Translations under genes and position numbers: made by a program | From: Natronobacterium gregoryi SP2 | Lineage (GTDB): Archaea > Halobacteriota > Halobacteria > Halobacteriales > Natrialbaceae | Length of the DNA: 64,000 nt | Direction: 5' to 3' | NCBI RefSeq assembly: GCF_000230715.2 | Contig: NC_019792.1 | Span: forward strand, 3,162,001 to 3,226,000 | The notes under the pieces: generated by a model | Seen by the model: the letters and a program-made list of their open reading frames with translations, nothing else | What the model was told of the DNA's origin: nothing | The model's database searches: none | Shown here: piece by piece, positions 51,526 through 60,390 of the stretch | Position numbering within the stretch: the first letter of the stretch is position 1 | Layout: every line of letters begins with the position of its first letter

Positions 51526-52758
51526 TCAGACGCGTCCGTTGTAGTGGTCGTACGCTTCACGCATGTCCCACAGGAATGGCCGGGGGTCGTCGACGCTCGC
51601 ACAGTCGAATCGCGGGTGTTCGATGATCGATCCGACGATCTCCGACACTGCCTTCGAGAACGACGGTTTCTCCGCGAGATCGACGTCTTCGGAGAGTATC
51701 GACCGAAGGTAGAGTAACTCTCCGCGGATCAGGTGACCGGCTAGTCCGGCCTCGTACTCGTGGTCGACGAGGTCTTTCCGACCGTTCGCAACCTGCCAGT
51801 AGTAGTAGGGGAAGTCGGCTCCTGCCTGCACTGAGAACGGGAGCGACGACCAGAACCGGGGGTTGATCTCCATCAGTTTGAACTCGCCTGTCTCGTCGTC
51901 CCGCAGGAACTCGACCATCGCGAGACCGTGCCACTCGAGGTGGTCGAGCACGTTCCGGCCGGCCTCCTCGAGAGCCGGAATTCGGACGGATTCGCGAAAC
52001 GAACTCGCGCCGCCGGCGTAGCTGTAGCCGCGTCGCTGTCGGTGCTGGAAGGTTGCAAGTGGCTCACCGTGGTCGTACAGCGCGAAGAAGCCGTACTCGT
52101 CGGTCGTGGAGACGTACTCCTGGAGCAGAGGGACGTGGTCCATCTCCCGGCGGAACCGGGCTACGTCGGGTTCGACGCCGGATTGGAGATACGCAGTCTT
52201 GGGCGGGTCGAGAAACTCTGTCGGCGCGTACCGGTCGACGTACTCGTCGACGAGAATCGAGTAGCGTGCCTTGACGATCCACTCACGGTCCCAGTCGTCG
52301 CGGTCGTCGTCGAGCAGTTCGGTCTCGGGGACGGCGACGCCGGCCGCTTTCGCGGCGTCGAACAGTCGTATCCGATCCTGAGTCGCCCGGAGCGTCTCGA
52401 TGTCCGGCCAGGGAGTGCTCACGTGTTCGTCGAACTCGTCTCTGTACTTCGCGAGGACGTAGACGTCGACGTCTCGAACGGGGATGATCGTCCGCACGTC
52501 GGGCCGCATCGCAATCGACAGCAGCGCGTCTTTGTACGCGACCAGGTCTTCGTGGGGAGAGGGGACCGGAACGGACTCGTCGCAGTACTTCGAGCGCGTC
52601 GCCGGAATGCCGTCACGATTCGCGAGTGCAATCGTTCGAATCCGTTCTCCGTCGTGACGCCCGAGCGACCGGAAACACGCGAGCGTACTCGGCGCTGTGA
52701 TTGCGGGAACGGCAACCGATCGCCCGGCCCACGTCCCCTCAGTGGCGGGACTAGCCAT
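51526..52758 (-). CDS. ATP-grasp domain carboxylate-amine ligase-like protein
   Basis: The 410-residue protein starts MASPATEGTWAGRSVAVPAI and has the ATP-grasp architecture: WIVKARYSILVDEY, LLQEYVSTTDEYGFFAL, and the metal-binding EFKLMEINPRFWSSLPFS. It ligates a carboxylate to an amine or similar group with ATP. Haloarchaeal and bacterial capsule clusters often contain such enzymes, for amino-acid or peptide decoration of glycans. The ATG at 52756-52758 is chosen over one 32 codons upstream that adds a non-conserved stretch. Confidence 0.82.
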   Translation of the reverse strand: MASPATEGTWAGRSVAVPAITAPSTLACFRSLGRHDGERIRTIALANRDGIPATRSKYCDESVPVPSPHEDLVAYKDALLSIAMRPDVRTIIPVRDVDVYVLAKYRDEFDEHVSTPWPDIETLRATQDRIRLFDAAKAAGVAVPETELLDDDRDDWDREWIVKARYSILVDEYVDRYAPTEFLDPPKTAYLQSGVEPDVARFRREMDHVPLLQEYVSTTDEYGFFALYDHGEPLATFQHRQRRGYSYAGGASSFRESVRIPALEEAGRNVLDHLEWHGLAMVEFLRDDETGEFKLMEINPRFWSSLPFSVQAGADFPYYYWQVANGRKDLVDHEYEAGLAGHLIRGELLYLRSILSEDVDLAEKPSFSKAVSEIVGSIIEHPRFDCASVDDPRPFLWDMREAYDHYNGRV

Positions 52759-53067
52759 CGGGACCACCGGTCGAAGTCGGCCTCTCGACCAGAGCGGCCA
52801 CAAAGTGACGCCGGCCGAGAACCGCCACACCAGCCCAGCGTGCGACGGCAGCAATCCCGTTCACTCGAGGAGGCTCCAGTCCCGCGTCGTCGTCAGCCAT
52901 GTCAGCCAGTATCGGATTCTGCTCGTTAGTTAACAACGATATAACGCGGTCCTGTCGACGAGATACCGCGACGACACGCTACTTCCGGGGCGACGGGTCC
53001 CTCAGTTCAGCCCGCGGTAGACGCTGCTTACGGCGTTCTCGTGAGATAATAGTGTCCATACTTAACA

Positions 53068-53080
53068 ATTCAATTTGAAT
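53068..53080. promoter_or_regulatory. 13-bp palindrome before the deacetylase gene
   Basis: ATTCAATTTGAAT is a perfect palindrome in an AT-rich segment (CATACTTAACAATTCAATTT) about 93 bp upstream of the ATG at 53173. It could be a regulator site or part of the promoter. The remainder of 52759-53172 contains no gene or repeat. Confidence 0.35.
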
Positions 53081-53172
53081 AACATAGCGTGTGGCGAGCC
53101 AGGGCCGCGAAGGCCGGTGTCAGCTATGAGAAAGCCCGAGAGCAACCGACCGGGACGACAGCGAGGAAAACA

Positions 53173-54192
53173 ATGGGGCGGGTAGTCGTTTCGATCGACG
53201 CCGAACTCGCGTGGGGGTTTCACGACCTCGAACAACCCCCGGAACGGCGGGTCCGGCGGGCTCGCAGGGGGTGGCGGCGGCTGCTCGAGTGGCTGGACGC
53301 CTACGAGATTCCCGCGACGTGGGCGGTCGTCGGTCACCTCTTTCTCGAGGAGTGTGATGGTCGACACGCGTCCCACCCCGCAGCAGCCGACGACTGGTTC
53401 GAACGCGATCCGGGTGGCAAGGCCGACGAACACGACCGCTGGTTCGGTCCAGACCTGATCGAGCGCATTCAGGACGCCGAGGCCGACCACGAGATCGGCT
53501 GTCACTCCTTTTCCCACCTCCAGTTCGATCCGACTGCGATCGACCGCGAGGTCGCCGAAGCCGAACTCGAGGCCTGTCTCGACGTCGCCCAGGAGTGGGG
53601 GGTCGCACTCGAGTCGTTTGTCTTCCCACGGAACGTCGTCGGCTATCGTGATGTCCTCGCGGAGTACGACGTGACGTGTTATCGAGGCGTCGAACCGTCG
53701 CGGTGGTACGACGGCTCCTGGTGGTATCCGCTGGGCAAGTTCGCGAGCTACTCCGCGGGCAGGACTGCACCGCCGCTCGTCTCACCGACGCTCGACGAAT
53801 ACGGCCTCGTCAACGTCCCCGGATCGCTGTGTCTGTTCTCGTTCGAAGGCCTCGCACGGTCTGTCGTCGAACCGGTCGCTGGCGACCCGGTCCTCCGAAA
53901 GGCGAAACTCGGCATCGACGCCGCCGCCGAACGCGACGCCACCTGTCACCTCTGGCTTCACCCCAACGACCTCACGACCGCCCGCAACGTCCGTCGACTG
54001 CGGCGAGTCCTCGAGTACGTCGACGAGCAGCGACACAACGGCGATCTACGAGTCCAGACGATGTCCGAGGCCGCGACAGACGCGCTCGCGGAGCCACGGG
54101 AGCCGAAACTGGTCCCGCCGACATCCGAGCCCGAGCAGGGACTCGAAAGCGACGTCGAGACGACGGTCACAGCCGAATCGTGGAAGCGGTGA
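53173..54192 (+). CDS. Polysaccharide deacetylase family protein
   Basis: The 339-residue protein has the NodB-type motifs VVSIDAELAWGF (catalytic-base/metal Asp region) and GCHSFSHLQFD (metal-binding His pair), with ATWAVVGHLF between them. It removes N- or O-acetyl groups from sugars of surface polysaccharide. The ATG at 53173 follows an AGCGAGGAAA Shine-Dalgarno-like stretch; a frame extending upstream is basic and not conserved. It lacks a signal peptide, suggesting action on a lipid-linked or cytoplasmic precursor. The C-terminal 30 residues are disordered-looking. Confidence 0.88.
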   Translation: MGRVVVSIDAELAWGFHDLEQPPERRVRRARRGWRRLLEWLDAYEIPATWAVVGHLFLEECDGRHASHPAAADDWFERDPGGKADEHDRWFGPDLIERIQDAEADHEIGCHSFSHLQFDPTAIDREVAEAELEACLDVAQEWGVALESFVFPRNVVGYRDVLAEYDVTCYRGVEPSRWYDGSWWYPLGKFASYSAGRTAPPLVSPTLDEYGLVNVPGSLCLFSFEGLARSVVEPVAGDPVLRKAKLGIDAAAERDATCHLWLHPNDLTTARNVRRLRRVLEYVDEQRHNGDLRVQTMSEAATDALAEPREPKLVPPTSEPEQGLESDVETTVTAESWKR

Positions 54193-54397
54193 TAGTGCTG
54201 TGTGGCTGGCGACACGTGTCGGTTTCAGTTTCGAACGCGACGCGTCCCACCAGGCAGCGACCCGTCACGGGTCGCTCGTGCTCGAACGACCCTCTCGAGG
54301 CGAGGGCGTTCGTCTCTTGCAGGTTACGTCGACGATTCGAACGGTAACTCCGGTCATAACAATCAGTGTTTCCGGTGGGTCGTCTAGCGAACTCCCT

Positions 54398-56005
54398 ATG
54401 ACCAGAGTTAGTGACACCGACCGTGCGTTCGTATTTGGCATCGACGGCGTCCCCTGGAACCTTCTGCGAAAGTGGATCGATGCCGGCGAACTACCCGCGT
54501 TTCGGCGGCTCCGCGAGGACGGCGTCGCTGCACCGCTCGAGAGCACGATGCCGCCGACGACTCCGACAGCGTGGCCGACGATCGCGACCGGGGCCCGGCC
54601 GGACAACCACGGCATCTACGGCTTTCAGAAGCTCCAGCACGACTACACTCAGGAGATGAACACGAGCACCGATCGAAAGCGGCCGGCACTGTGGGACCGT
54701 CTCTCGCCGGCCGTCGTCGGCAACGTTCCGATGACGTACCCTGCAGACGAGATCGACGGGACGATGGTCTCGGGGATGATCTCGCCGTCGGTCAACGAGC
54801 GATTCGCGCACCCTTCCGACCTCGCCGACGAGATTACAGCGGAGATCCCCGACTACCGAATCGGACTGAACTGGTACGACTACGCCGGCGAGGAACGGCA
54901 GTTCCAGGACGATCTGCACTCGCTGGTCGCTGCACGGCGTGCTCTCATGGACCGACTCATGGCGATCGACGACTGGCGGCTGTTCTTTTTCGTCTTCACC
55001 GCGCCCGACCGCCTCCAGCATCTCATCTGGGAAGAAGACATCATTCTCGACCACTACAAACAGTTCGACGACGTCCTGGCCGACGTCCTCGAGTACGTCG
55101 ACGAACGCGACGCCAATCTCTTCGTCGCCTCCGACCACGGCTTTGGCCCGATCTCGAAGTTCGTCCACTTGAACGTTGTCTTGGAGCAGGACGGGTTTCT
55201 CTCCCGGAAAGACCGCAGCGCAACCGGGAGTTCGCTCGCCCAGCTCGGCGTAACGAAGTCGAACGTCCTCGGGACGCTGAAACGTGTCGGCATCGACGAG
55301 AAGCGATTCGTTCAGTCACTTCCCAAAGGCCTTGTCGACGGGCTCGCCGAACAGGTGCCGGGCGATCACGGGCTGTACGACGTCGACTTCGAGGAGACGA
55401 TCGCGTTCGCTCACGGTCCGAGCTACGTCTACGTCAACGACACCGACCGGTTCGAAGCGGGGACGGTGGCACCCGCCAACGTGGATTCGGTCAAGCGAGA
55501 ACTGCGCGCCGCGTTCGAAGACGTCATCGATCCCGACACCGGTGATCGGGTGCTGTCGGTCTCCGACGGCGACGACGTCTTCCCCGCCGACGACGCGTCA
55601 CCCGATCTCGTCGTCGTCGGCGAGGACGGCTACGAGGAGAAGACGAAACTCGACGACGACGTCTTCGCACCCGCTGGCACGAAAGCCGCCAGCCATCGCA
55701 GCGAGGGCGTGTTCTTCGCTCACGGCCCGGCAATCGACGGGTCCCTCGAGACTGTCAATCTCGACGCCCTCTCGGTCGTCGACGTCGCACCCACGCTGCT
55801 ACACAGCGTCGGCGAACCGATCCCCGACGACGTAGACGGCGAGGTACGGACGGAACTGCTCGAGTCGGACGTCGATCCGACGGTACAGGAGGACGAACCA
55901 CAGGCGACCGTCGGTTCCAAGAGCGAGCGCGAGCAAGCCGAGGACGTCGACGAGGACTTCGACGGCGTCGAAGAGCGGTTGAAAGGGCTCGGCTACATGG
56001 AGTGA
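54398..56005 (+). CDS. Alkaline-phosphatase-superfamily phosphodiesterase (paralog 2)
   Basis: The 535-residue enzyme has the family motifs FVFGIDGVPWNLL (metal Asp), MPPTTPTAWPTIATGARPDNHG (nucleophile Thr region), FTAPDRLQHLIWEED, FVASDHGFGPISKFV (Asp-His) and a late PGDHGLYDVDF (His). It is a paralog of the product of 38788-40401, sharing overall plan and C-terminal signature (LKGLGYME). No signal peptide is seen. A start at 54398 fits the family; the upstream frame is basic. It may hydrolyse a nucleotide-sugar or lipid-phosphate diester in glycan metabolism. Confidence 0.85.
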   Translation: MTRVSDTDRAFVFGIDGVPWNLLRKWIDAGELPAFRRLREDGVAAPLESTMPPTTPTAWPTIATGARPDNHGIYGFQKLQHDYTQEMNTSTDRKRPALWDRLSPAVVGNVPMTYPADEIDGTMVSGMISPSVNERFAHPSDLADEITAEIPDYRIGLNWYDYAGEERQFQDDLHSLVAARRALMDRLMAIDDWRLFFFVFTAPDRLQHLIWEEDIILDHYKQFDDVLADVLEYVDERDANLFVASDHGFGPISKFVHLNVVLEQDGFLSRKDRSATGSSLAQLGVTKSNVLGTLKRVGIDEKRFVQSLPKGLVDGLAEQVPGDHGLYDVDFEETIAFAHGPSYVYVNDTDRFEAGTVAPANVDSVKRELRAAFEDVIDPDTGDRVLSVSDGDDVFPADDASPDLVVVGEDGYEEKTKLDDDVFAPAGTKAASHRSEGVFFAHGPAIDGSLETVNLDALSVVDVAPTLLHSVGEPIPDDVDGEVRTELLESDVDPTVQEDEPQATVGSKSEREQAEDVDEDFDGVEERLKGLGYME

Positions 56006-56200
56006 TGACGAAACACTTCGACAGGACGACCGACAGTAGCTACTGTCGCTCACTCCACACCCGAGTACCAGTCGTGTGAGCAGTGCGCAACGATCGTAAC
56101 CCGAGACACAGCCGGCCGTTCTACGGAGGTCAGCACGAACAGTCCGCGAGTTACCGCAACACCAACTTTTTTGCCTCTCTCGTGGGGGACAACGGACGAA

Positions 56201-56989
56201 ATGGACTTACAGATCGACGGCAACGCGGCACTCGTAACGGCGTCTTCGAGCGGTCTCGGCAAAGCCTCCGCGAAAGCACTCGCTCGAGAGGGAGTAAACG
56301 TCGTCGTCAACGGCCGCGACGAGGACCGACTCGAGGACGCGAGAGCGGACCTCGAGGCAATTGCGGCAGGCGAGGTCGTCGCTCAGCAGGGTGACCTGAC
56401 CGACGGGGACGACGTCGAACGGCTAGTCGAGACGACCGTCGACGAGTTCGGCGGACTCGACCACCTCGTGACCAGCGCCGGCGGTCCGCCGTCGGGGCCG
56501 TTTCTCGAGACCGACGACGAGGACTGGTACGAGGCCTACGACCTGCTCGTGATGAGCGTCGTCCGGTTGGCTCGCGAGGCCGAGCCCTACCTGAAAGAGA
56601 GCGACCACGGCACGATCGTCAACGTCACTTCCCGAAGCGTCAAGGAGGCCATCGACAGTCTCGTGCTGTCGAACGCAGTCCGCATGAGCGTCATCGGGCT
56701 CGAGAAGACTCTCTCTAAGGAGTTCGCTCCCGAGGTCCGGGCGAACGCCGTTTTGCCTGGCCCACACGAAACAGCTCGTATCGAGAGTCTCGTCGAACAG
56801 GCGGTCGACCGTGGCGAGTACGACTCCTACGAGGAGGGACTGGCCGACTGGGCGGGCAATCCACTCGAGCGCGTCGGTGATCCGATGGAGTTGGGCAACA
56901 CCGTCGCCTTCCTCTCCTCGCCAGCGTCGGGGTTCATCAACGGTGAGAGCGTCCTGATCGACGGCGGCTCCACGGGAGCGAACCTATGA
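56201..56989 (+). CDS. Atypical short-chain dehydrogenase/reductase
   Basis: The 262-residue protein has the SDR cofactor motif TASSSGLG (residues 13-20), the NAG-like SAGGPPSGP and the C-terminal FINGESVLIDGGST. The classical YxxxK active site is absent; at the aligned place it reads SNAVR (Ser157, Arg161), preceded by TSRS. Related proteins without the tyrosine exist in archaea and actinobacteria, and their reaction is not clear. The ATG at 56201 follows a T-rich box at about 56166-56174. It is the first gene of a three-gene operon (cupin and fumarylacetoacetase-like follow). Confidence 0.82.
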   Translation: MDLQIDGNAALVTASSSGLGKASAKALAREGVNVVVNGRDEDRLEDARADLEAIAAGEVVAQQGDLTDGDDVERLVETTVDEFGGLDHLVTSAGGPPSGPFLETDDEDWYEAYDLLVMSVVRLAREAEPYLKESDHGTIVNVTSRSVKEAIDSLVLSNAVRMSVIGLEKTLSKEFAPEVRANAVLPGPHETARIESLVEQAVDRGEYDSYEEGLADWAGNPLERVGDPMELGNTVAFLSSPASGFINGESVLIDGGSTGANL

Positions 56990-57336
56990 AACCAGTCGAG
57001 TTCGACGACGCCGAAACCTACGAGCCAGACGAGGGGTGGCAACGGCGTGCACTCGCCGGCAGCGACCAGTGTAGTTTCGAGTGGTTCGAGAAACCGCCGG
57101 GTCACAGCTCCCCGATGCACTCCCACGAGAACGAACAGGTTTGTCTCTGTCTCGAGGGCGAACTCACCGTCACAACCGAGGACGGCGACTCGGTCACCCT
57201 CGGGCAGTACGACTCGGTATTGCTCGAGTCCGAGGAACCCCACCGTGTCGAGAACACCGGTGACGAACTGGCCGTCGGGCTCGACGTGTTCGCGCCGGGC
57301 CGTTCCTTCGACTTCTGGACGGATCGAGCGGAATGA
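56986..57336 (+). CDS. Small cupin-domain protein
   Basis: The 116-residue single-domain cupin has the metal-binding motif 1 GHSSPMHSHENEQVCLCLEGE and motif 2 ESEEPHRVENTG. It may be an isomerase, dioxygenase or binding protein. Its start overlaps the SDR stop by 4 bp and its stop overlaps the next start, so all three are co-translated. Confidence 0.88.
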   Translation: MKPVEFDDAETYEPDEGWQRRALAGSDQCSFEWFEKPPGHSSPMHSHENEQVCLCLEGELTVTTEDGDSVTLGQYDSVLLESEEPHRVENTGDELAVGLDVFAPGRSFDFWTDRAE

Positions 57337-58169
57337 AGTATCTCGCTCGAACGACCGACGGCCGACCGCTGCTGGGCGACGAGGAGGGGTTCGTTCCGCT
57401 TCCGGCAGCCGCACCCGACCTCGAGACGGTCGCCGACGCGCTTCCTCGAGCCGCAGCGGGAACGCTGCCGGACCTCGAGGACGTTCCGGCCGACCGGATC
57501 GACGGCGATCACCGCCAGCTTGGACCGCCACTCGCCGAGTTCGGCAAGCTCTGGGGCATCGGCCTGAACTACGAGGATCACGCAGGCGACCTCGGCGAGG
57601 GTCGCCCGGAGGAGCCGGCGAGCTTCATGAAACCCTCGACGGCCGTGACGGGTCCCGGCGGGCCTATCCGACTCCCGCCGGTCGAACAGACCGACGGCGT
57701 CACGGCCGAGGCCGAACTCGCGGTCGTGATCGGCCGCGGGTGTCGCAATCTCGAGGACGAGTCGACAGTCGACGACGTCGTCGCGGGCTACCTGCCGGTC
57801 GTCGACGTGACTGCGGAGGACGTTCTCCAGCGAAACCCGCGATTCCTGACGCGAGCGAAGAGCTTCGATACCTTCCTCGTCGTCGGACCGGCGATCGCCG
57901 TTCCCGAAGATTCGATCGACCTCGAGGAGCTGACCGTCAAAACGATCGTGAATGGCGAGATCGCGGCCGAAAACGAGGTGCGAAACATGCTGTTTCCGCC
58001 TCGAGAGATCGTCGCTTTCCACTCTCGCGTGATGACACTCGAGGCCGGCGACCTGTTCAGCACGGGGACACCCGGCGCGGAACCGATCGAATCCGGCGAT
58101 CACGTCCGAGCGGACATCGAAGGGATCGGATCGGTCGAAGCGCCCGTGGTGCGCTGCCGTCGGCGGTGA
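57333..58169 (+). CDS. Fumarylacetoacetate hydrolase-family protein
   Basis: The 278-residue protein has the FAH core, with LWGIGLNYEDHA, ASFMKPSTAVTGPGGPI and the metal-binding AEAELAVVIGRGC. The domain handles 2-oxo-acid type substrates in aromatic, sugar-acid or amino-acid catabolism (hydrolase, isomerase or decarboxylase). The SDR and cupin co-encoded with it point to a catabolic pathway for a sugar acid or similar compound; the substrate is unknown. Confidence 0.9.
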   Translation: MKYLARTTDGRPLLGDEEGFVPLPAAAPDLETVADALPRAAAGTLPDLEDVPADRIDGDHRQLGPPLAEFGKLWGIGLNYEDHAGDLGEGRPEEPASFMKPSTAVTGPGGPIRLPPVEQTDGVTAEAELAVVIGRGCRNLEDESTVDDVVAGYLPVVDVTAEDVLQRNPRFLTRAKSFDTFLVVGPAIAVPEDSIDLEELTVKTIVNGEIAAENEVRNMLFPPREIVAFHSRVMTLEAGDLFSTGTPGAEPIESGDHVRADIEGIGSVEAPVVRCRRR

Positions 58170-58314
58170 CTGGCCGTCTGCAACCTGGGAAGTGCGAATC
58201 GAGAAGACGCCGGCTCCCCTGTGCTTACGAATTCCGGGTAAGCGACGAAGTGTCGCGGCCTCCAACAGACGGACTGACGATCGGAGACGACCAACGAGGG
58301 CTGGAGACACCACT

Positions 58315-59280
58315 ATGAGTGATATCGGATACCACGCATCTCACGAACAGTTTACCCCATCGACGTTGCTCGAGTACGTCGGCCTCGCGGACGAGTACGG
58401 ATTTACCGACGTGCTCGCTTCGGATCACTTCCATCCCTGGAGCGAACGGCAGGGGGAGTCGGGCTTCGTCTGGTCGTGGCTCGGCTCCGCGATGGAACGG
58501 ACCGGGATGGCGTTCGGGACGGTCAACGCGCCGGGTTATCGCTATCATCCAGCGATAATCGCTCAGGCAGCCGCCACACTTCGGGAGAGCTATCCCGAAC
58601 GGTTCTGGCTGTCCGTCGGGAGCGGACAGTTGCTCAACGAGGGGATCACCGGGACAGACTGGCCGATCAAGGACGACCGTAACGCCAGACTCGAGGAGTG
58701 TGCCGAACTCATGCGCCGGCTCTGGGACGGCGAGGAGGTCACCCACGAGGCGCAACTTACCGTCGAACGGGCGCGCCTCTACACGCGTCCGGAGACGGCA
58801 CCGCCCCTGGTCGGCGCAGCGCTCTCCGAGGAGACCGCCAGGTGGCTCGGCGAGTGTGACTGGACCGACGGCCTGATCACCGTCGCGACGCCGGACCAGG
58901 AGGGACTCGAGCGGCGAATCGAGGCGTTCCGAGACGGGTCGCCCGACGGCGACGTTTACTGTAAGGTACAACTCTCCTACGACACGGACGAGGACGACGC
59001 GCTCGAGGGTGCCTACGATCAGTGGCGGACGAACTGCGTCCCTGGACCGGTAACACAAACGTTGCGAACGCCCGGAGAGTTCGACGAACTCGGCGAGGAG
59101 ATAAGCAGCGAACAGGTCGCAGAGAACGTCCGCGTGTCCGCGGATCTAGACGAACACCGCGAGTGGCTCGAGACGGACCGTGCTCTCGGCGTCGACAAAC
59201 TACTCCTCCACAACGTCAATCGGAACCAAGAGCAGTTTATCGAGGCGTTCGGCGAGTCGGTGCTGCCGGAACTCGAGTGA
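58315..59280 (+). CDS. LLM-class F420-type oxidoreductase
   Basis: The 321-residue protein has the TIM-barrel luciferase-like fold starting SDIGYHASHEQFTP, with DVLASDHFHPWSERQGESGFVWSWLGSAM split over residues 30-57 and VGSGQLLNEGITG. These resemble F420-dependent glucose-6-phosphate dehydrogenase-like and TIGR03557-type proteins. It likely uses F420 or FMN to oxidise or reduce an unidentified compound. The start at 58315 is chosen because the frame upstream is basic and non-conserved. It may follow the FAH operon, 145 bp downstream. Confidence 0.85.
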   Translation: MSDIGYHASHEQFTPSTLLEYVGLADEYGFTDVLASDHFHPWSERQGESGFVWSWLGSAMERTGMAFGTVNAPGYRYHPAIIAQAAATLRESYPERFWLSVGSGQLLNEGITGTDWPIKDDRNARLEECAELMRRLWDGEEVTHEAQLTVERARLYTRPETAPPLVGAALSEETARWLGECDWTDGLITVATPDQEGLERRIEAFRDGSPDGDVYCKVQLSYDTDEDDALEGAYDQWRTNCVPGPVTQTLRTPGEFDELGEEISSEQVAENVRVSADLDEHREWLETDRALGVDKLLLHNVNRNQEQFIEAFGESVLPELE

Positions 59281-59390
59281 CACCCGTCTCGATTTACTGA
59301 CAGAACTGCAAGATATCTGGCGCTCGCTCCGGAACCGACGCCCCACAGTCTGGGGCCGGGGCTTATTAGATATCTCGTGGTCCGTCCTGT

Positions 59391-59497
59391 ATGGTCGACA
59401 GCAGGACCTACGCGTTCGAGGGAACGGAACCGAGCATCCACGAGAAGGCGTCAGTGAGTTACGAGGCGACGGCCGTGGTGAATCGCCATACGGCGCT
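59391..59497 (+). pseudogene. Gamma carbonic anhydrase fragment, truncated by an insertion sequence
   Basis: The start MVDSRTYAFEGTEPSIHEKA followed by SVSYEATAVV matches the beginning of gamma-class carbonic anhydrase (left-handed beta-helix) proteins. After about 30 codons the frame departs into IS sequence (NRHTALDFAS, stop at 59511-59513). A CTTATTAGAT box (59362-59371) lies about 20-30 bp before the ATG. None of the remaining enzyme is found beyond the IS element. Confidence 0.7.
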
Positions 59498-59505
59498 TGA
59501 TTTCG

Positions 59506-60330
59506 CTAGTTGACGGTACGCTTGATGTTGTATACGGCACACATTAGGACGATTTCACGGAACTCACGATACCAGCTTCGCGCACGCACGGCGTCGCCGA
59601 GCGTGCGCTTGATCACCGAGAAGACGGTCTCAGACAACGCTCTCTGGCCGTAGAGAGTCCCATCGATCCGCGCGTTATGCGCGTGATCGATGGGACGGAA
59701 CTCTCGATGCTTGATCAGCGGTCTTACGTCCTCTTCCCGGAGTTTATCACGGAACCGTTGCCAGTCGTAGCCTTTGTCGGCGGCGAGGCTGTGCAACTCG
59801 CCAGCGTTGCGGCGGGCGAGTTGCCAGCCGATCTGCGTGTCGTGACGTTTCTTGGTTGTGCAGTGAACGTCGAGGATAGCTTGTGACTCAGTATCGACCA
59901 GAGCCGTTGTTTTGAGCGTCTGAACGCGGTAATTCGTCCGTCGGCAGTAGTGTTTGCTCGCGTTTTCGCGGTCGAAAAACGTCGCATCCATCGCCGCATG
60001 GCCAGATGGCTCGTGCAGCTGCGCCGACAGGCGCAGCAGCACTCGCCAGACTGCCATCTTGATCCTATCAAATGCTTTCACTAGCGTAGAGTGATCAGGG
60101 AGATCGGCCTCCTCAAGGCCGATCTCCGCCAGTATTTGTGGCATCTCGCTCAACAGGTCAAGTGCTTCCCGGTAGGATTTCTCCAAGTAAATCCGCAGAC
60201 AGTGCAGCGAAACGACGGCGTAGTCGGCGAATCCGCCGCCACCCTGCGGGGCGGCGGATTCGCCTCGGCCACCAACAGCACTTTTAGCCAACGTCACGAC
60301 CTTCCCAGTGAAGCGGGAAATTTTGGACAT
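59506..60330 (-). CDS. IS5-family transposase
   Basis: The 274-residue transposase starts MSKISRFTGKVVTLAKSAVG and has DDE motifs AAMDATFFDRENASKHYC (first Asp), LHSLAADKGYDW (second Asp) and a late LSETVFSVIKRTLG (Glu) with the family's RRTNYRVQTLKTTALVDTE segment. It is typical of haloarchaeal IS5 elements. No frameshift is seen. The stop codon is TAG in a CTAG. Confidence 0.9.
   Translation of the reverse strand: MSKISRFTGKVVTLAKSAVGGRGESAAPQGGGGFADYAVVSLHCLRIYLEKSYREALDLLSEMPQILAEIGLEEADLPDHSTLVKAFDRIKMAVWRVLLRLSAQLHEPSGHAAMDATFFDRENASKHYCRRTNYRVQTLKTTALVDTESQAILDVHCTTKKRHDTQIGWQLARRNAGELHSLAADKGYDWQRFRDKLREEDVRPLIKHREFRPIDHAHNARIDGTLYGQRALSETVFSVIKRTLGDAVRARSWYREFREIVLMCAVYNIKRTVN
60226..60264. 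repeat. Perfect 15-bp hairpin in the 5' part of the transposase gene
   Basis: GGCGAATCCGCCGCC (60226-60240) and GGCGGCGGATTCGCC (60250-60264) are exact inverted repeats separated by nine bases. The pair encodes Gly-Glu-Ser-Ala-Ala-Pro-Gln-Gly-Gly-Gly-Gly-Phe of the transposase, about 65-105 nt after its start codon. Confidence 0.85.
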
Positions 60331-60390
60331 AGAGCATCCGCCGTTTCCCGCTTCAACTCCCTAGTTCTGACGGTCGAAGTCTATGCAGTC

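Larger units (their letters stand above)
59480..60360 (-). mobile_element. IS5-family insertion sequence, ends not resolved
   Basis: The element contains one intact transposase gene. Its left end lies within about 20 bp of 59480-59500, where the carbonic anhydrase sequence stops; its right end lies somewhere in 60331-60390. I could not find a convincing terminal inverted repeat or target duplication, so the outer ends are estimates, and loss of an end together with flanking DNA is possible. Confidence 0.6.
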
